Source: JAJXWB01 sp046349085
GTDB lineage: Bacteria > Pseudomonadota > Alphaproteobacteria > Rhizobiales > Beijerinckiaceae
Direction of reading: 5' to 3'
DNA length: 64,000 nt
Assembly: GCA_046349085.1 (NCBI GenBank)
Contig: JAXMDA010000001.1
Coordinates: forward strand, 744,001 to 808,000
The notes beneath the pieces are model-generated. The model made no database searches. It was not told the origin of the DNA and saw only the letters and a program-made list of their open reading frames with translations. The position numbers and the translations under genes are program-made. Positions 33,712-42,477 of the stretch are shown in pieces; within the stretch, counting starts at the first letter, position 1; the number at the start of each line of letters is the position of its first letter.

Positions 33712-35010
33712 ATGGAAAACGTCGCAAAGCTCGCGGAAACCCGCGCCCATTCGGATGTCGAGACGCAGATGCGGCTGCTCGGCCGCGCCGCCCGCCGGGC
33801 GGCGCGCGCGCTCGCGCTGTCGTCCGGCCCGACGCGCGACAAGGCGCTGCACGCCGCCGCGTCGGCCATCCGCGCGCACATGTCGGAGATCCTCGCCGCC
33901 AATGCGCAGGACGTCGCCGACGCCGTTGCGCGCGGCACGGCCGGCTCGTTCATCGACCGTCTCACGCTCGACGCAGCGCGCGTGGAAGCCATGGCGCGCG
34001 GGCTCGAGGACATCGCCGCCCTGCCCGATCCGCTCGGCAAGGTGCTCGCCTCCTTCGAGAGGCCGAACGGCCTGAAGATCGAGCGCGTGGCGACGCCGCT
34101 CGGCGTCGTCGGCGTGATCTACGAAAGCCGGCCCAACGTCACCGCGGACGCCGGCGGCCTGTGCCTCAAGGCCGGCAATGTCGCCATCCTGCGCGGCGGT
34201 TCGGAGAGCTTCCGTTCCACGCAGGCGATCCACGCCTGCCTGATCGAGGGGCTTCGCGCAGCAGGCCTGCCGGACGCGGCGATCTCGCTCGTTCCCACGC
34301 GCGACCGCGCGGCCGTCGGCTTTATGCTCGCCGGGCTCGACGGCGCCATCGACGTCATCGTGCCGCGCGGCGGCAAGAGCCTCGTCGCGCGCGTGCAGCA
34401 CGAGGCGCGCGTGCCGGTGTTCGCGCATCTCGAAGGCATCGTGCACATCTTCGTCGATCGCGCGGCCGATCTCGAAAAGGCGAAGAAGATCGTGATGAAC
34501 GCCAAGCTGCGGCGCACCGGCATCTGCGGCGCGGCGGAGACGCTGCTCGTCGACCGCGCCGTCGCCCCGACGCATCTCGCGCCGCTGGTGAAGATGCTGC
34601 TCGACGCGAAATGCGAGGTGCGCGGCGACGCCGCGGTGCAGGCGGCCGACGCGCGCGCAAAACCCGCGAGCGAAGAGGACTGGCGCACCGAATATCTCGA
34701 CGCGATCATTTCCGCGAAGGTCGTCGACGGCGTCGACGGGGCGATCGACCACATCGAGACCTACGGATCGCATCATACGGATTGCATCATTACGGAAGAC
34801 AAGGCTGCGGCGGAACGCTTCCTGAGCGAAGTCGATTCCGCCATCGTGCTGCACAACGCCTCGACGCAATTCGCCGACGGCGGCGAATTCGGCTTTGGCG
34901 CGGAGATCGGCATCGCGACGGGGCGCATGCATGCGCGCGGGCCCGTCGGCGTCGAGCAACTCACCAGCTTCAAATATCGCGTGCGCGGCGACGGGCAGGT
35001 TCGCGCGTGA
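33712..35010 (+). CDS. proA: Glutamate-5-semialdehyde dehydrogenase (gamma-glutamyl phosphate reductase)
   Basis: The 432-residue enzyme makes glutamate semialdehyde from ProB's product using NADPH, the second proline step. Recognised blocks are PLGVVGVIYESRPNVT, KAGNVAILRGGSES, and RRTGICGAAETLLVD with the catalytic Cys. Length is standard. It starts 19 bases after the ClpP-like gene. Confidence 0.97.
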   Translation: MENVAKLAETRAHSDVETQMRLLGRAARRAARALALSSGPTRDKALHAAASAIRAHMSEILAANAQDVADAVARGTAGSFIDRLTLDAARVEAMARGLEDIAALPDPLGKVLASFERPNGLKIERVATPLGVVGVIYESRPNVTADAGGLCLKAGNVAILRGGSESFRSTQAIHACLIEGLRAAGLPDAAISLVPTRDRAAVGFMLAGLDGAIDVIVPRGGKSLVARVQHEARVPVFAHLEGIVHIFVDRAADLEKAKKIVMNAKLRRTGICGAAETLLVDRAVAPTHLAPLVKMLLDAKCEVRGDAAVQAADARAKPASEEDWRTEYLDAIISAKVVDGVDGAIDHIETYGSHHTDCIITEDKAAAERFLSEVDSAIVLHNASTQFADGGEFGFGAEIGIATGRMHARGPVGVEQLTSFKYRVRGDGQVRA

Positions 35011-35029
35011 ATTGGCGCGCGTCGCTAAG

Positions 35030-35152
35030 CCCCCTCCCTTTCCCTCCCCCTCTCTGCGGGAGAGGGGACGGCCAGCACTCGTGAACACGAGTCTGGGTGA
35101 AGCCAAGCATCTGCTCCCTCTCCCGCGGAGCGGGGGAGGGTTGGGGAGGGGG
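35030..35152. repeat. REP-like interspersed repeat with internal hairpin
   Basis: A pyrimidine-rich arm (35030-35067, made of CCCCTCCC, CCCTCCCCCTCTC and GCGGGAGAGGGG) faces a purine-rich arm (35113-35152, CCCTCTCCCGCGGAGCGGG then GGGAGGGTTGGGGAGGG). Between them lies a perfect ACTCGTG-AA-CACGAGT hairpin (35077-35092). When either arm is translated it gives the PLPNPPPLRGRG / LSRREGEGKGG type peptides familiar from repeats scattered in Rhizobiales genomes. It lies between proA and nadD, and its right end contains the nadD ribosome site. Confidence 0.75.
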
Positions 35153-35160
35153 GCTACGTC

Positions 35161-35760
35161 ATGATCCCCCGCCTCCCGCCGCATACGCCTGGCATGCGGA
35201 TCGGCCTGTTCGGCGGCACGTTCAATCCGCCTCATGCCGGCCATATGCTCGTCGCGGAAATCGCGCTGCGCCGCCTGAAGCTCGACCGTCTCTGGTTGCT
35301 CGTGACGCCCGGCAACCCCTTGAAAGACTCCAACGGACTCCCCCCTCTCGCAGCGCGCATGGACGCCGCGCGAGAACTCGTGCGCGATCCGCGCATCGTC
35401 GTCACCGGCCTCGAGGCGCAGATCGGCACGCGCTACACTTACGACACTGTGGCCTGGCTGACACAGCGCGCGCCTTCCCTGCGTTTCGTGTGGGTGATGG
35501 GCGCCGACAATCTCAGGCAGTTTTCGCGCTGGCAGCGATGGGCCGATATCGCCGCGCTTGCGCCGATCGCGGCGATCGACAGACCCGGTTCGTCGTTTGC
35601 CCTGCTCAACGCCAAGGCCGCGCAGCGTTTTTCGCGCAATTTGCTGCGCGAGGAGGACGCGGCCACGCTCGCGTCGTCGAAGCCGCCTGCCCTCGTCTTT
35701 CTCCACGACAGGCGGATCGATCTGTCCTCCACGGAACTGCGCGCGCAAACGCAGCGTTGA
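35161..35760 (+). CDS. nadD: Nicotinate-nucleotide adenylyltransferase
   Basis: The 199-residue enzyme adenylates nicotinate mononucleotide in NAD synthesis. It has the HIGH-type site GLFGGTFNPPHAGH near residues 15-28, WVMGADNLRQF and the C-terminal motif DLSSTELRAQ. ATG 35161 matches the common Rhizobiales N terminus LPPHTPGMRIGLFGG and uses a GGAGGGGGG ribosome site inside the repeat 8 bases upstream; the internal ATG at 35194 is an alternative. Confidence 0.95.
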   Translation: MIPRLPPHTPGMRIGLFGGTFNPPHAGHMLVAEIALRRLKLDRLWLLVTPGNPLKDSNGLPPLAARMDAARELVRDPRIVVTGLEAQIGTRYTYDTVAWLTQRAPSLRFVWVMGADNLRQFSRWQRWADIAALAPIAAIDRPGSSFALLNAKAAQRFSRNLLREEDAATLASSKPPALVFLHDRRIDLSSTELRAQTQR

Positions 35761-35845
35761 AACTCCGATTGAAATTTTTCGAATCAGACTCCATCTTGAC
35801 CCTGCGGCGCCGAGCGTCGCGCCGCGACACAGCGAGGACGCAGCA

Positions 35846-36322
35846 CTGACTTCAGTCGCTCTTCCGGAAGCGGGTTTTGCTCCCCTTCCATCGGCGTCGG
35901 GACCGACAGGTTCGGCCGCCGTCACGCAGGACCCTGCGGTCCAGAAAACGCCTCTCCTGCAAAAAATCCTCGACAGCCTCGACGATTCCAAGGCGGAAAA
36001 CGTCGTCGTGATCGATCTGGCGGGCAAAACCTCGCTGGCCGACACGATGGCGATCGCGCAGGGTCGCTCGAATACGCATGTCGGCGCCATTGCCGAGCGC
36101 GTCATCAAGGCGTGCAAGGAAACGGGCGTCGCCGCGCCGCGTGTCGAGGGAATGCCGCACAACGACTGGGTGCTGGTCGACGCGGGCGATCTGATCGTCC
36201 ACATCTTCCGGCCCGAGGTGCGGCAGTTCTACAATCTCGAGAAGATGTGGAGCGGCGACCGTCCGACGGACAAATCGGCAGGCAAGGCCGTCGGCGCAAG
36301 AGCAGACCGCAAGGCTGGCTGA
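35846..36322 (+). CDS. rsfS: Ribosomal silencing factor RsfS, start codon uncertain
   Basis: The conserved core (LLQKILDSLDDSKAENVVVI, LADTMAIAQGRSNTHVGAIA, NDWVLVDAGDLIVHIFRPEV, RQFYNLEKMWS) is plain RsfS, which binds L14 and blocks subunit joining in starvation. In frame there is no ATG, GTG or TTG from 35600 to inside the core. I place the start at CTG 35846 since AGGA lies 8 bases upstream; ATT 35768 is another option, and TTG 35597 or ATG 35558 lie deep in nadD. The listed length is 158 residues. nadD, rsfS and rlmH are in the usual order. Confidence 0.85.
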   Translation: MTSVALPEAGFAPLPSASGPTGSAAVTQDPAVQKTPLLQKILDSLDDSKAENVVVIDLAGKTSLADTMAIAQGRSNTHVGAIAERVIKACKETGVAAPRVEGMPHNDWVLVDAGDLIVHIFRPEVRQFYNLEKMWSGDRPTDKSAGKAVGARADRKAG

Positions 36323-36337
36323 GCGGGTCTCTCCTCC

Positions 36338-36820
36338 ATGCGCCTCACCCTGGCCGCGGTCGGCCGTCTCAAGGCTGGCCCGGAGCGGGAACTGGTCGCG
36401 CGTTATGCCGAGCGCATCGCCGCAACCGGGAAAGTTGTCGGCCTTTCCGGCCTGACGTTGCGAGAGACCGACGAAAGCCGCGCGCGACGGCCCGAGGACC
36501 GAAAGGGCGAAGAAGCGCGCGCGCTGCGCGCCCTCATCCCGGAAGGCGCGCGGACCGTGGCGCTGGACGAGCGCGGGAAAAGCCTGACGAGCGCGAAATT
36601 CGCGGCCGAGATCGGCGCGCTGCGCGACGCCGGTCAGCGCGATCTCTGCTTCCTGATCGGCGGCGCCGACGGGCTCGACGAAGGCCTGCGCAAGGAAGCC
36701 GCCCTGGTGTTGTCGTTCGGGGCGGCGACCCTCCCCCACCAGATCGTTCGGGCGCTCGTCGCCGAACAGGTCTACCGGGCGATTTCCATCCTCGCCGGCC
36801 ATCCCTATCATCGCGCCTGA
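36338..36820 (+). CDS. rlmH: 23S rRNA (pseudouridine-1915-N3)-methyltransferase
   Basis: The 160-residue SPOUT-knot protein begins MRLTLAAVGRLKAGPE and has the conserved FLIGGADGL loop and the C-terminal knot segment LPHQIVRALVAEQVYRAISI plus GHPYHRA. It methylates helix 69 of 23S rRNA with SAM. It starts 15 bases after rsfS. Confidence 0.96.
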   Translation: MRLTLAAVGRLKAGPERELVARYAERIAATGKVVGLSGLTLRETDESRARRPEDRKGEEARALRALIPEGARTVALDERGKSLTSAKFAAEIGALRDAGQRDLCFLIGGADGLDEGLRKEAALVLSFGAATLPHQIVRALVAEQVYRAISILAGHPYHRA

Positions 36821-36892
36821 ATTGGCCGATTCGCGCCGCATTGCCGGCGTTTTTCGCGGGTACTGCCCGGGCGCTTCATCTCTTCGGGCATT

Positions 36893-38254
36893 TTGATCGG
36901 GTTCGATTTGCCGCCACGCCTCCTGTCGACGCGACAAAGCTCCGGGATCGCCGCCGCGATCGCGGCTTGCCTTCTGTGGACGCCGGCGTGCGCGCAACCG
37001 GCGACCGAACCAGGGCTCGATCCGGTCGAAGGCAAGAAGCTCGAATTGCGCGGCGTCGAGGACACGATCTCGGCGTCGGCCGAACAGCGCGCGAAGATTC
37101 AGGCCGAGATCGAATCGATCCGGGAAGATCGCGCGCGGCTCAATCAGGCGCTCATGGACGCGACCGCCAAAGTGTCGGAGGCCGACGCGCGGATGGCGAA
37201 GGTCGAGCAGAGGCTCGATCGGCTGACCGGCAGCGAGGAGGCGATCCGCCGCTCGCTGGAGGGGCGCCGCGGAGTGGTGGCCGAAGTACTGGCCGTGCTG
37301 CAGCGCATGGGGCATCGCACGCCGCCCGCCCTGCTGGTGCAGCCCGAGGACGTGCTCCAGGCGATCCGCGCGTCAATGACGCTCGGCGCGGTGCTGCCGC
37401 AATTGCGCTCCGAGACCGAGGCGCTCGCCAGCGACCTCAACGATCTCGTCAATCTGCGCAAGTCGATCGCCTCGGAAAAGGACAATCTGAGCCGGGAACA
37501 GCAAAGCTTCCAGGACGAGCGCGCGCGGCTCTCGGCGCTGGTCGACATCCGGCAGAAGACGCTCGGCGAGGCGCAGAGCGCTCTGGACGTCGAGCAGAAA
37601 CGCGCGGCCGAACTCGCCAGCCAGGCCACGAGCCTCAAGGACCTGATTTCGAAGATGGAGCGCGAGAACGCGTCCGCCCGCCGGGCGGCCGAGGAGGCGC
37701 GCAAATACGATGAGGAGCGCAAGAAGCAGGCGGCGCTGGAAACGCAGGAGCAGCAGGCGCGGATCGAGGCCTCCCCTTTCAAGGATCCCGCCCGGCTCGC
37801 TCCTGCCATCCCCTTTTCGAAGGCGCGCGGAAAACTGCCGCTGCCGACGAACGGCGAGATCGTGAAGACCTATGGGGCGTCGGACGCCTTCGGCAGTTCG
37901 GAAAAAGGCGTTTCGATCGGGGTCAGGCCAAAGGCGACCGTGGTCTCGCCGGCCGACGGCTGGGTGCTCTATGCCGGCCCCTATCGAACTTATGGCCAGT
38001 TGCTCATCGTCAACGCGGGGGACGGCTACTATATAGTCCTGGCCGGGATGGACAGGGTCAATGTCGCGGTCGGGCAATTCGTCCTTTCGGGCGAGCCTGT
38101 CGGGGTCATGGGAGACGGCGCAATCCGCACGGCGTCAGCTGTCGCCATTGGCGCGAGCCAGCCCATCCTCTATGTTGAGTTCAGAAAAGACGGCGCCCCG
38201 ATCGACCCGGGGCCGTGGTGGTCCAAGCCTGATTTGAAAAAGGTTCGTGGATGA
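36893..38254 (+). CDS. EnvC-like murein hydrolase activator (coiled coil plus degenerate LytM)
   Basis: The 453-residue exported protein opens at a TTG, with a signal-type segment (GIAAAIAACLLWTPACAQ), then a long coiled coil (about 50-280, rich in Glu, Arg, Ala, Gln) and a C-terminal M23/LytM domain (about 325-450). In that domain the usual zinc ligands are not kept: the HxxxD position reads EKGVSIGV and the final HxH-type position reads LYVEFRK. It therefore should not cut peptidoglycan itself but activate amidases at the division site, as EnvC does. Its stop overlaps the ctpA start by ATGA. Confidence 0.9.
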   Translation: MIGFDLPPRLLSTRQSSGIAAAIAACLLWTPACAQPATEPGLDPVEGKKLELRGVEDTISASAEQRAKIQAEIESIREDRARLNQALMDATAKVSEADARMAKVEQRLDRLTGSEEAIRRSLEGRRGVVAEVLAVLQRMGHRTPPALLVQPEDVLQAIRASMTLGAVLPQLRSETEALASDLNDLVNLRKSIASEKDNLSREQQSFQDERARLSALVDIRQKTLGEAQSALDVEQKRAAELASQATSLKDLISKMERENASARRAAEEARKYDEERKKQAALETQEQQARIEASPFKDPARLAPAIPFSKARGKLPLPTNGEIVKTYGASDAFGSSEKGVSIGVRPKATVVSPADGWVLYAGPYRTYGQLLIVNAGDGYYIVLAGMDRVNVAVGQFVLSGEPVGVMGDGAIRTASAVAIGASQPILYVEFRKDGAPIDPGPWWSKPDLKKVRG

Positions 38255-39663
38255 TGCGCAACGTGAACTATGTCCTGCTCGGCGCCGTCCTCGGCGCAGC
38301 GAGCTTCGGCGTCGCCCAGAAGGCCGATATCCTCGGCCGGCCGGCCACCGCCGCCATTTCCGACACCTATCGCAGCCTCAACCTGTTCGGCGACGTCTTC
38401 GAGAAGGTTCGCACGGACTACGTCGAGAAGCCGCAGGACCAGAAGCTGGTGGAGTCGGCGATCAACGGCATGCTCACCTCGCTCGACCCACACTCGAGCT
38501 ACATGGATTCCAAGAGCTTCCGCGACATGCAGGTGCAGACGCGCGGCGAGTTCGGCGGCCTCGGCATAGAGGTGACGCAGGAAGACGGCGTGGTGAAGGT
38601 CGTCACCCCGATCGACGATACGCCCGCCTCGCGCGCCGGCATTCTCGCCGCCGACCTCATCACCGCCATCGACGGCGAGACGGTGCAGGGCATGACCCTC
38701 AACCAGGCTGTCGACAAGATGCGCGGCGCCGTCAATACGACGGTCACGCTGACCGTGCTGCGCGGCAAGGAAAAGAAGAAGCTCGAGATCAAGCTGACGC
38801 GGGCGGTCATCCAGATCAAGTCGGTGCGCTCGCGCAAGGAAGGCGAGGACATCGGCTACATCCGCATCACGCAGTTCAACGAGCAGACCTATGACGGCCT
38901 GAAGGCCGCCATGCAGAAGTTCCAGCAGGAGATTCCGGCCGACAAGTTCAAGGGCTATATCCTCGACCTGCGCAACAATCCGGGCGGCCTGCTCGACCAG
39001 TCGGTGGCGGTTTCCAACGCCTTCCTCGAACGCGGCGAGATCGTTTCCACGCGGGGACGCAATGCGGATGAAACGCAGCGCTACAACGCCCGCCCGATCG
39101 ACATTTCCAAGGGCAAGCCCGTGGTCGTGCTGATCAACGGCGGCTCGGCCTCGGCCTCGGAGATCGTCTCCGGCGCCCTGCAGGACCACAAGCGCGCGAC
39201 GCTGATCGGCACGCGCTCCTTCGGCAAGGGCTCGGTGCAGACGATCATCCCGCTCGGCCAGAACAACGGCGCGCTGCGGCTGACGACGGCGCGCTACTAC
39301 ACGCCCTCGGGCCGCTCGATCCAGGCCAAGGGCATCGATCCGGACATCATGGTGCTGCAGGACGTGCCGGACGAGCTCAAGGGCAAGGACGACCTGAAGG
39401 GCGAGGCCTCGCTCAAGGGCCATCTGAAGAACGGCGAGAGCGAGGAGCACGGCTCGCAGGCCTACGTCCCGCCGGACGCGACCAAGGACAAGCAGTTGAT
39501 CGCGGCGCAGGAGCTGTTGCGCGGCGTGAAGACGGCGCAGCAGCTCGCCACGCCCATGCCGGCCGTGTCGAGCGAGCCCAAATCCGACGGCAAGGCGAGC
39601 GACGGCAAGGCGCCTGACGCCAAGGTCCCGGAAAAGGCGCCCGACGCCGACAAGAAGAACTGA
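38251..39663 (+). CDS. ctpA: C-terminal processing peptidase, S41 family
   Basis: The 470-residue protein has an N-terminal hydrophobic segment, a PDZ domain (about 95-180, GLGIEVTQEDGVVKVVTPID) and the S41 catalytic core with Ser301 in GSASASEIV and Lys326 in SFGKGSVQ, the Ser-Lys dyad at the spacing known for the family. The C-terminal 60 residues are Lys/Asp/Ala-rich and low complexity. It works in the periplasm, cutting C termini of envelope proteins; coupling to the EnvC-like gene suggests a role in peptidoglycan enzyme turnover. Confidence 0.96.
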   Translation: MMRNVNYVLLGAVLGAASFGVAQKADILGRPATAAISDTYRSLNLFGDVFEKVRTDYVEKPQDQKLVESAINGMLTSLDPHSSYMDSKSFRDMQVQTRGEFGGLGIEVTQEDGVVKVVTPIDDTPASRAGILAADLITAIDGETVQGMTLNQAVDKMRGAVNTTVTLTVLRGKEKKKLEIKLTRAVIQIKSVRSRKEGEDIGYIRITQFNEQTYDGLKAAMQKFQQEIPADKFKGYILDLRNNPGGLLDQSVAVSNAFLERGEIVSTRGRNADETQRYNARPIDISKGKPVVVLINGGSASASEIVSGALQDHKRATLIGTRSFGKGSVQTIIPLGQNNGALRLTTARYYTPSGRSIQAKGIDPDIMVLQDVPDELKGKDDLKGEASLKGHLKNGESEEHGSQAYVPPDATKDKQLIAAQELLRGVKTAQQLATPMPAVSSEPKSDGKASDGKAPDAKVPEKAPDADKKN

Positions 39664-39670
39664 GTTCATT

Positions 39671-39700
39671 CGGGCGGCCTTCGGGCCGCCCGATTTGTTT
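39671..39700 (+). terminator. Rho-independent terminator after ctpA
   Basis: A perfect 9-bp GC stem CGGGCGGCC (39671-39679) with GGCCGCCCG (39684-39692) closes a TTCG tetraloop and is followed by ATTTGTTTT. It lies 7 bases after the ctpA stop. Confidence 0.85.
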
Positions 39701-39835
39701 TGCCGTCTCGACGCGGCCGGCCGGCATGGCCAGAATGCAGCGAATATTCGATTGTCGGCGTATGATTCGCGCGGTCGATTCGCCGCCGCGTTTTCCAAAT
39801 GTTTCGGCGCGGCCGGAGGCGGGCAAGAGCGGCGG

Positions 39836-41062
39836 ATGTCGGATGAACTCCACCAACCCCTGGGGCTGCCGCCGGCAGGCGCGGCGCGCCGGACCGGCGA
39901 TCGCTCCGCGACGCGCCGGCTTTCCGCCTCGACGATCGCCTATTCCCTGATCGGCGCAACCGTGCTCGCCGCCGGCGGCTATGTCTGGACCTACGGCGAC
40001 CCGAACGGCGGCTGGCCGCGCGCCGTGGCCAAGATCGAAGTCTACGAGCCGCCCGCCGCTTCCCGGCGCGATCCCGGGCCGACCGGCACGATCGAACAGC
40101 GCCGCGCCGAACGCCAGACCGGCCAGGAGATCGAGAACCAGTCCGGCGTGAAGGTGACGCGCGCAGGCGGCGCGCAGCCGCCGGGCGCGCTCATCATCCA
40201 GCTCGACCAGGCCGCGAGCGTCAGCCTGGCGCCCGCGCCCGACAAGCGCCTTGTGGAGCGCGGCCGCTTCGGCCCGCTGCCGCGTATCGGGGCGGACGGG
40301 GCCAAGCCCTACGAAGTCTACGCGCGCCCCGTCGTCACCTCGCAGAAGCTGAAGGCCGACGCGCCGCGGATCGCGCTGATCGTCGGCGGGCTCGGGCTGT
40401 CGGGCGCGACGACCGAGGCGGCGATGGACAAGCTGCCGGCCGACGTCTCCCTGGCCTTTGCGCCCTATGGCGACGACGTGCAGGCCGACGCCGCCCGCGC
40501 CCGCGAAAGCGGCCACGAGACATTTCTGCAGGCGCCGATGGAGCCGTTCGACTATCCGCAGAACAACCCAGGGCCGCATACGCTGAGCGTGCGCGCCTCG
40601 GACAAGGAACTCGAAAGCGATCTTTCCTGGCTGATGAGCCGCTTTGCCGGCTATGTCGGCGTCGTGAATTTCCTCGGCGCGCGCTTCACCTCCAACGCCG
40701 CGGCGATGACGCCCGTCATGCGGGAGCTGGCGCGGCGCGGGGTCGCTTTCGTCGACGACGGTTCTTCGCCCCAATCGCTGGCGGGCGTCGTCGGCGCGCA
40801 GACCGGCGCTGTCGTGGCGCGCGCCGATGTCGTGATCGACAGCGATCCGCGGCCGGAAGCGATCGAGGCGGCATTGGCGCGCCTCGAAACGATCGCGCGC
40901 GCCAAGGGCAGCGCGCTCGGTTTCGCCAGCGCCATTCCGGCGAGCGTGGAACAGGTCGGCCGTTTCGCGCGCGGCCTCGAGAAGCGCGGCATTGCGCTTG
41001 CGCCGGCGAGCGCGCTGCTGACCCGCGCCAGCGGCCCGCAGGCGGAGAACAGGCGGCCGTGA
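39836..41062 (+). CDS. Divergent polysaccharide deacetylase family protein (YibQ type)
   Basis: The 408-residue protein has one N-terminal membrane helix (STIAYSLIGATVLAAGGYVW), a Pro/Arg-rich linker, and a domain (about 160-400) typical of the divergent deacetylase group: PRIALIVGGLGLSGATTEAA, LPADVSLAFAPYG, HETFLQAPMEPFDYP, FVDDGSS. The reaction has not been established for this group. It is often next to the EnvC-like and CtpA genes, as here, which points to an envelope function. The start at 39836 avoids an implausible Arg-rich extension that would cross the upstream terminator region. It overlaps rppH by GTGA. Confidence 0.88.
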   Translation: MSDELHQPLGLPPAGAARRTGDRSATRRLSASTIAYSLIGATVLAAGGYVWTYGDPNGGWPRAVAKIEVYEPPAASRRDPGPTGTIEQRRAERQTGQEIENQSGVKVTRAGGAQPPGALIIQLDQAASVSLAPAPDKRLVERGRFGPLPRIGADGAKPYEVYARPVVTSQKLKADAPRIALIVGGLGLSGATTEAAMDKLPADVSLAFAPYGDDVQADAARARESGHETFLQAPMEPFDYPQNNPGPHTLSVRASDKELESDLSWLMSRFAGYVGVVNFLGARFTSNAAAMTPVMRELARRGVAFVDDGSSPQSLAGVVGAQTGAVVARADVVIDSDPRPEAIEAALARLETIARAKGSALGFASAIPASVEQVGRFARGLEKRGIALAPASALLTRASGPQAENRRP

Positions 41063-41562
41063 AACGACAAACCTCTTATCGCCCCTGCGTCGGCGTGATG
41101 CTGGTCAATTCCAAGGGCCTCGTCTTCGTCGGCCGGCGACGCAACAAGCGCCAGCCCGAACATGTCGCGCCCGGGCACGAATGGCAGATGCCGCAGGGCG
41201 GCATCGATCCGGGCGAACAGCCCTATGCGGCGGCGCTGCGCGAATTGCGCGAAGAGACCAATGTGCGTTCGGTCGAACTCATCGCGGAGGCGCCGGACTG
41301 GTATTCCTACGATCTGCCGCAGGATGTCGCGAAGAAGGCATGGCGCGGCGGCTACCGCGGGCAGACGCAGAAATGGTTCGCGCTGCGCTTCACCGGCGAC
41401 GAGAGCGAGATCGACATTCACGATCCCGGCCCGGGCCACAAGCCGGAATTCGACGCATGGCGCTGGGAGGACGTCGCGCGCCTGCCGGAGCTGATCATTC
41501 CGTTCAAGCGGCAGGTCTACGAACAGGTCGTCGCCGCCCTCGCGCCGTTGATCGTCAGGTAG
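41059..41562 (+). CDS. rppH: RNA pyrophosphohydrolase
   Basis: The 167-residue Nudix hydrolase removes pyrophosphate from mRNA 5' ends. It has YRPCVGVMLVNSKGLVFVGRR and the Nudix box GGIDPGEQPYAAALRELREE. The GTG start overlaps the previous stop (GTGA). Standard length and order for the Rhizobiales. Confidence 0.95.
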   Translation: MKRQTSYRPCVGVMLVNSKGLVFVGRRRNKRQPEHVAPGHEWQMPQGGIDPGEQPYAAALRELREETNVRSVELIAEAPDWYSYDLPQDVAKKAWRGGYRGQTQKWFALRFTGDESEIDIHDPGPGHKPEFDAWRWEDVARLPELIIPFKRQVYEQVVAALAPLIVR

Positions 41563-41570
41563 GTCGGACG

Positions 41571-41960
41571 ATGGCGATCGACCACGTCTCGCTCGCCGTC
41601 CGCGACCTCCACCGGAGCGCCGCCTTCTACGAGGCCGTCCTCGCGCCGCTCGGCTACACGAAGCTCGTGACGCGGGAGCGCACGATCGGCTTCGGCAAGA
41701 CGCACGCGGAAATCTGGATCAACCTGAGGGAGGGCATGCCGCCGGCGCCTTCCGACGTCGGGGCGCATGTGGCGATCCGGGCGCGATCGGCCGAAGCGAT
41801 CCAGGCGTTTCACGCGGCGGCGCTCGCCCACGGCGGCGCCGACGACGGCGCGCCGGGCCGGCGGCCCTACGGCGCCGGCCCCAACATCTATTACGCGGCT
41901 TTCGTGCGCGACCCCGACGGCAACCGGCTGGAGGCCGTGACGTTTCTGGCGCCGGATTAG
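41571..41960 (+). CDS. VOC (glyoxalase/bleomycin resistance) family protein
   Basis: The 129-residue protein begins MAIDHVSLAVRDLHRSAAFY and ends FVRDPDGNRLEAVTF, both VOC hallmarks; His4 and the Glu of LEAV are likely metal ligands. The reaction is unknown. It follows rppH by 8 bases, and its stop interlocks with the stop of the gene on the other strand. Confidence 0.85.
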   Translation: MAIDHVSLAVRDLHRSAAFYEAVLAPLGYTKLVTRERTIGFGKTHAEIWINLREGMPPAPSDVGAHVAIRARSAEAIQAFHAAALAHGGADDGAPGRRPYGAGPNIYYAAFVRDPDGNRLEAVTFLAPD

Positions 41961-42358
41961 GCGCTCGTCGGCGCGGGCGCCGACTGCTTCAACCCAATCG
42001 CCTGAGCCGCCGCAATCGCCGCGACGACCGTCGCCTGCGCGATGACGGCGGCAAGACCGAACGACGTCGGCGTCGTCTGCGCCAATGTCACGAGGCTTTC
42101 GACCACCCAGAGCGCATTGCCGGCGACGACGAACCAGACGAGGCCGCGCGGCAGCATGGCGCACAAGCCGAGCGAGCCGACGAACAGCGCATAGGGCATG
42201 AGGAACACGCCGGCGCCCAGCACGAGCGCGTGCGGCAGGCCCGTGAGACTCGCCAGCGGCGCGGCGGCCGCTGCAAGCGTAACGCCCGATGCGCCGCTGA
42301 AGGCGGCGTCGACGATGAGGACATTGCGCAGCAGCGGGGATGAGACGACGAAACGCAT
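41957..42358 (-). CDS. Small four-helix membrane protein of unknown function
   Basis: The 133-residue protein has four hydrophobic segments (near 12-35, 40-62, 68-90, 95-120) and no soluble domain. I do not recognise a named family beyond similar small hypothetical membrane proteins. It is divergent from an XRE/MmyB regulator 119 bases away and is probably its target. Confidence 0.8.
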   Translation of the reverse strand: MRFVVSSPLLRNVLIVDAAFSGASGVTLAAAAAPLASLTGLPHALVLGAGVFLMPYALFVGSLGLCAMLPRGLVWFVVAGNALWVVESLVTLAQTTPTSFGLAAVIAQATVVAAIAAAQAIGLKQSAPAPTSA

Positions 42359-42427
42359 GGGGCTTCTCCTTTTCGTCCGCTGGGTAGCGGAATGGAGGAA
42401 TGCTGATCCGTCTTCCGCCGTCCGTCG

Positions 42428-42444
42428 ATTACGCCGGAGGTAAT
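42428..42444. promoter_or_regulatory. Candidate operator of the XRE/MmyB regulator
   Basis: An inverted repeat ATTAC-GCCGGAG-GTAAT lies in the divergent gap, 34 bases before the regulator start. Two-fold symmetry and position fit an autoregulatory site that also controls the membrane protein gene. Confidence 0.45.
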
Positions 42445-42477
42445 TGGATGCGCGCGCCGCCGCGCTAGATTGCGCGC

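Noticed and set aside
35030..35152. Possible CRISPR or terminator at the repeat
   Set aside because: There is only one inverted pair and no regular repeat-spacer pattern; the T run needed for a terminator is missing.
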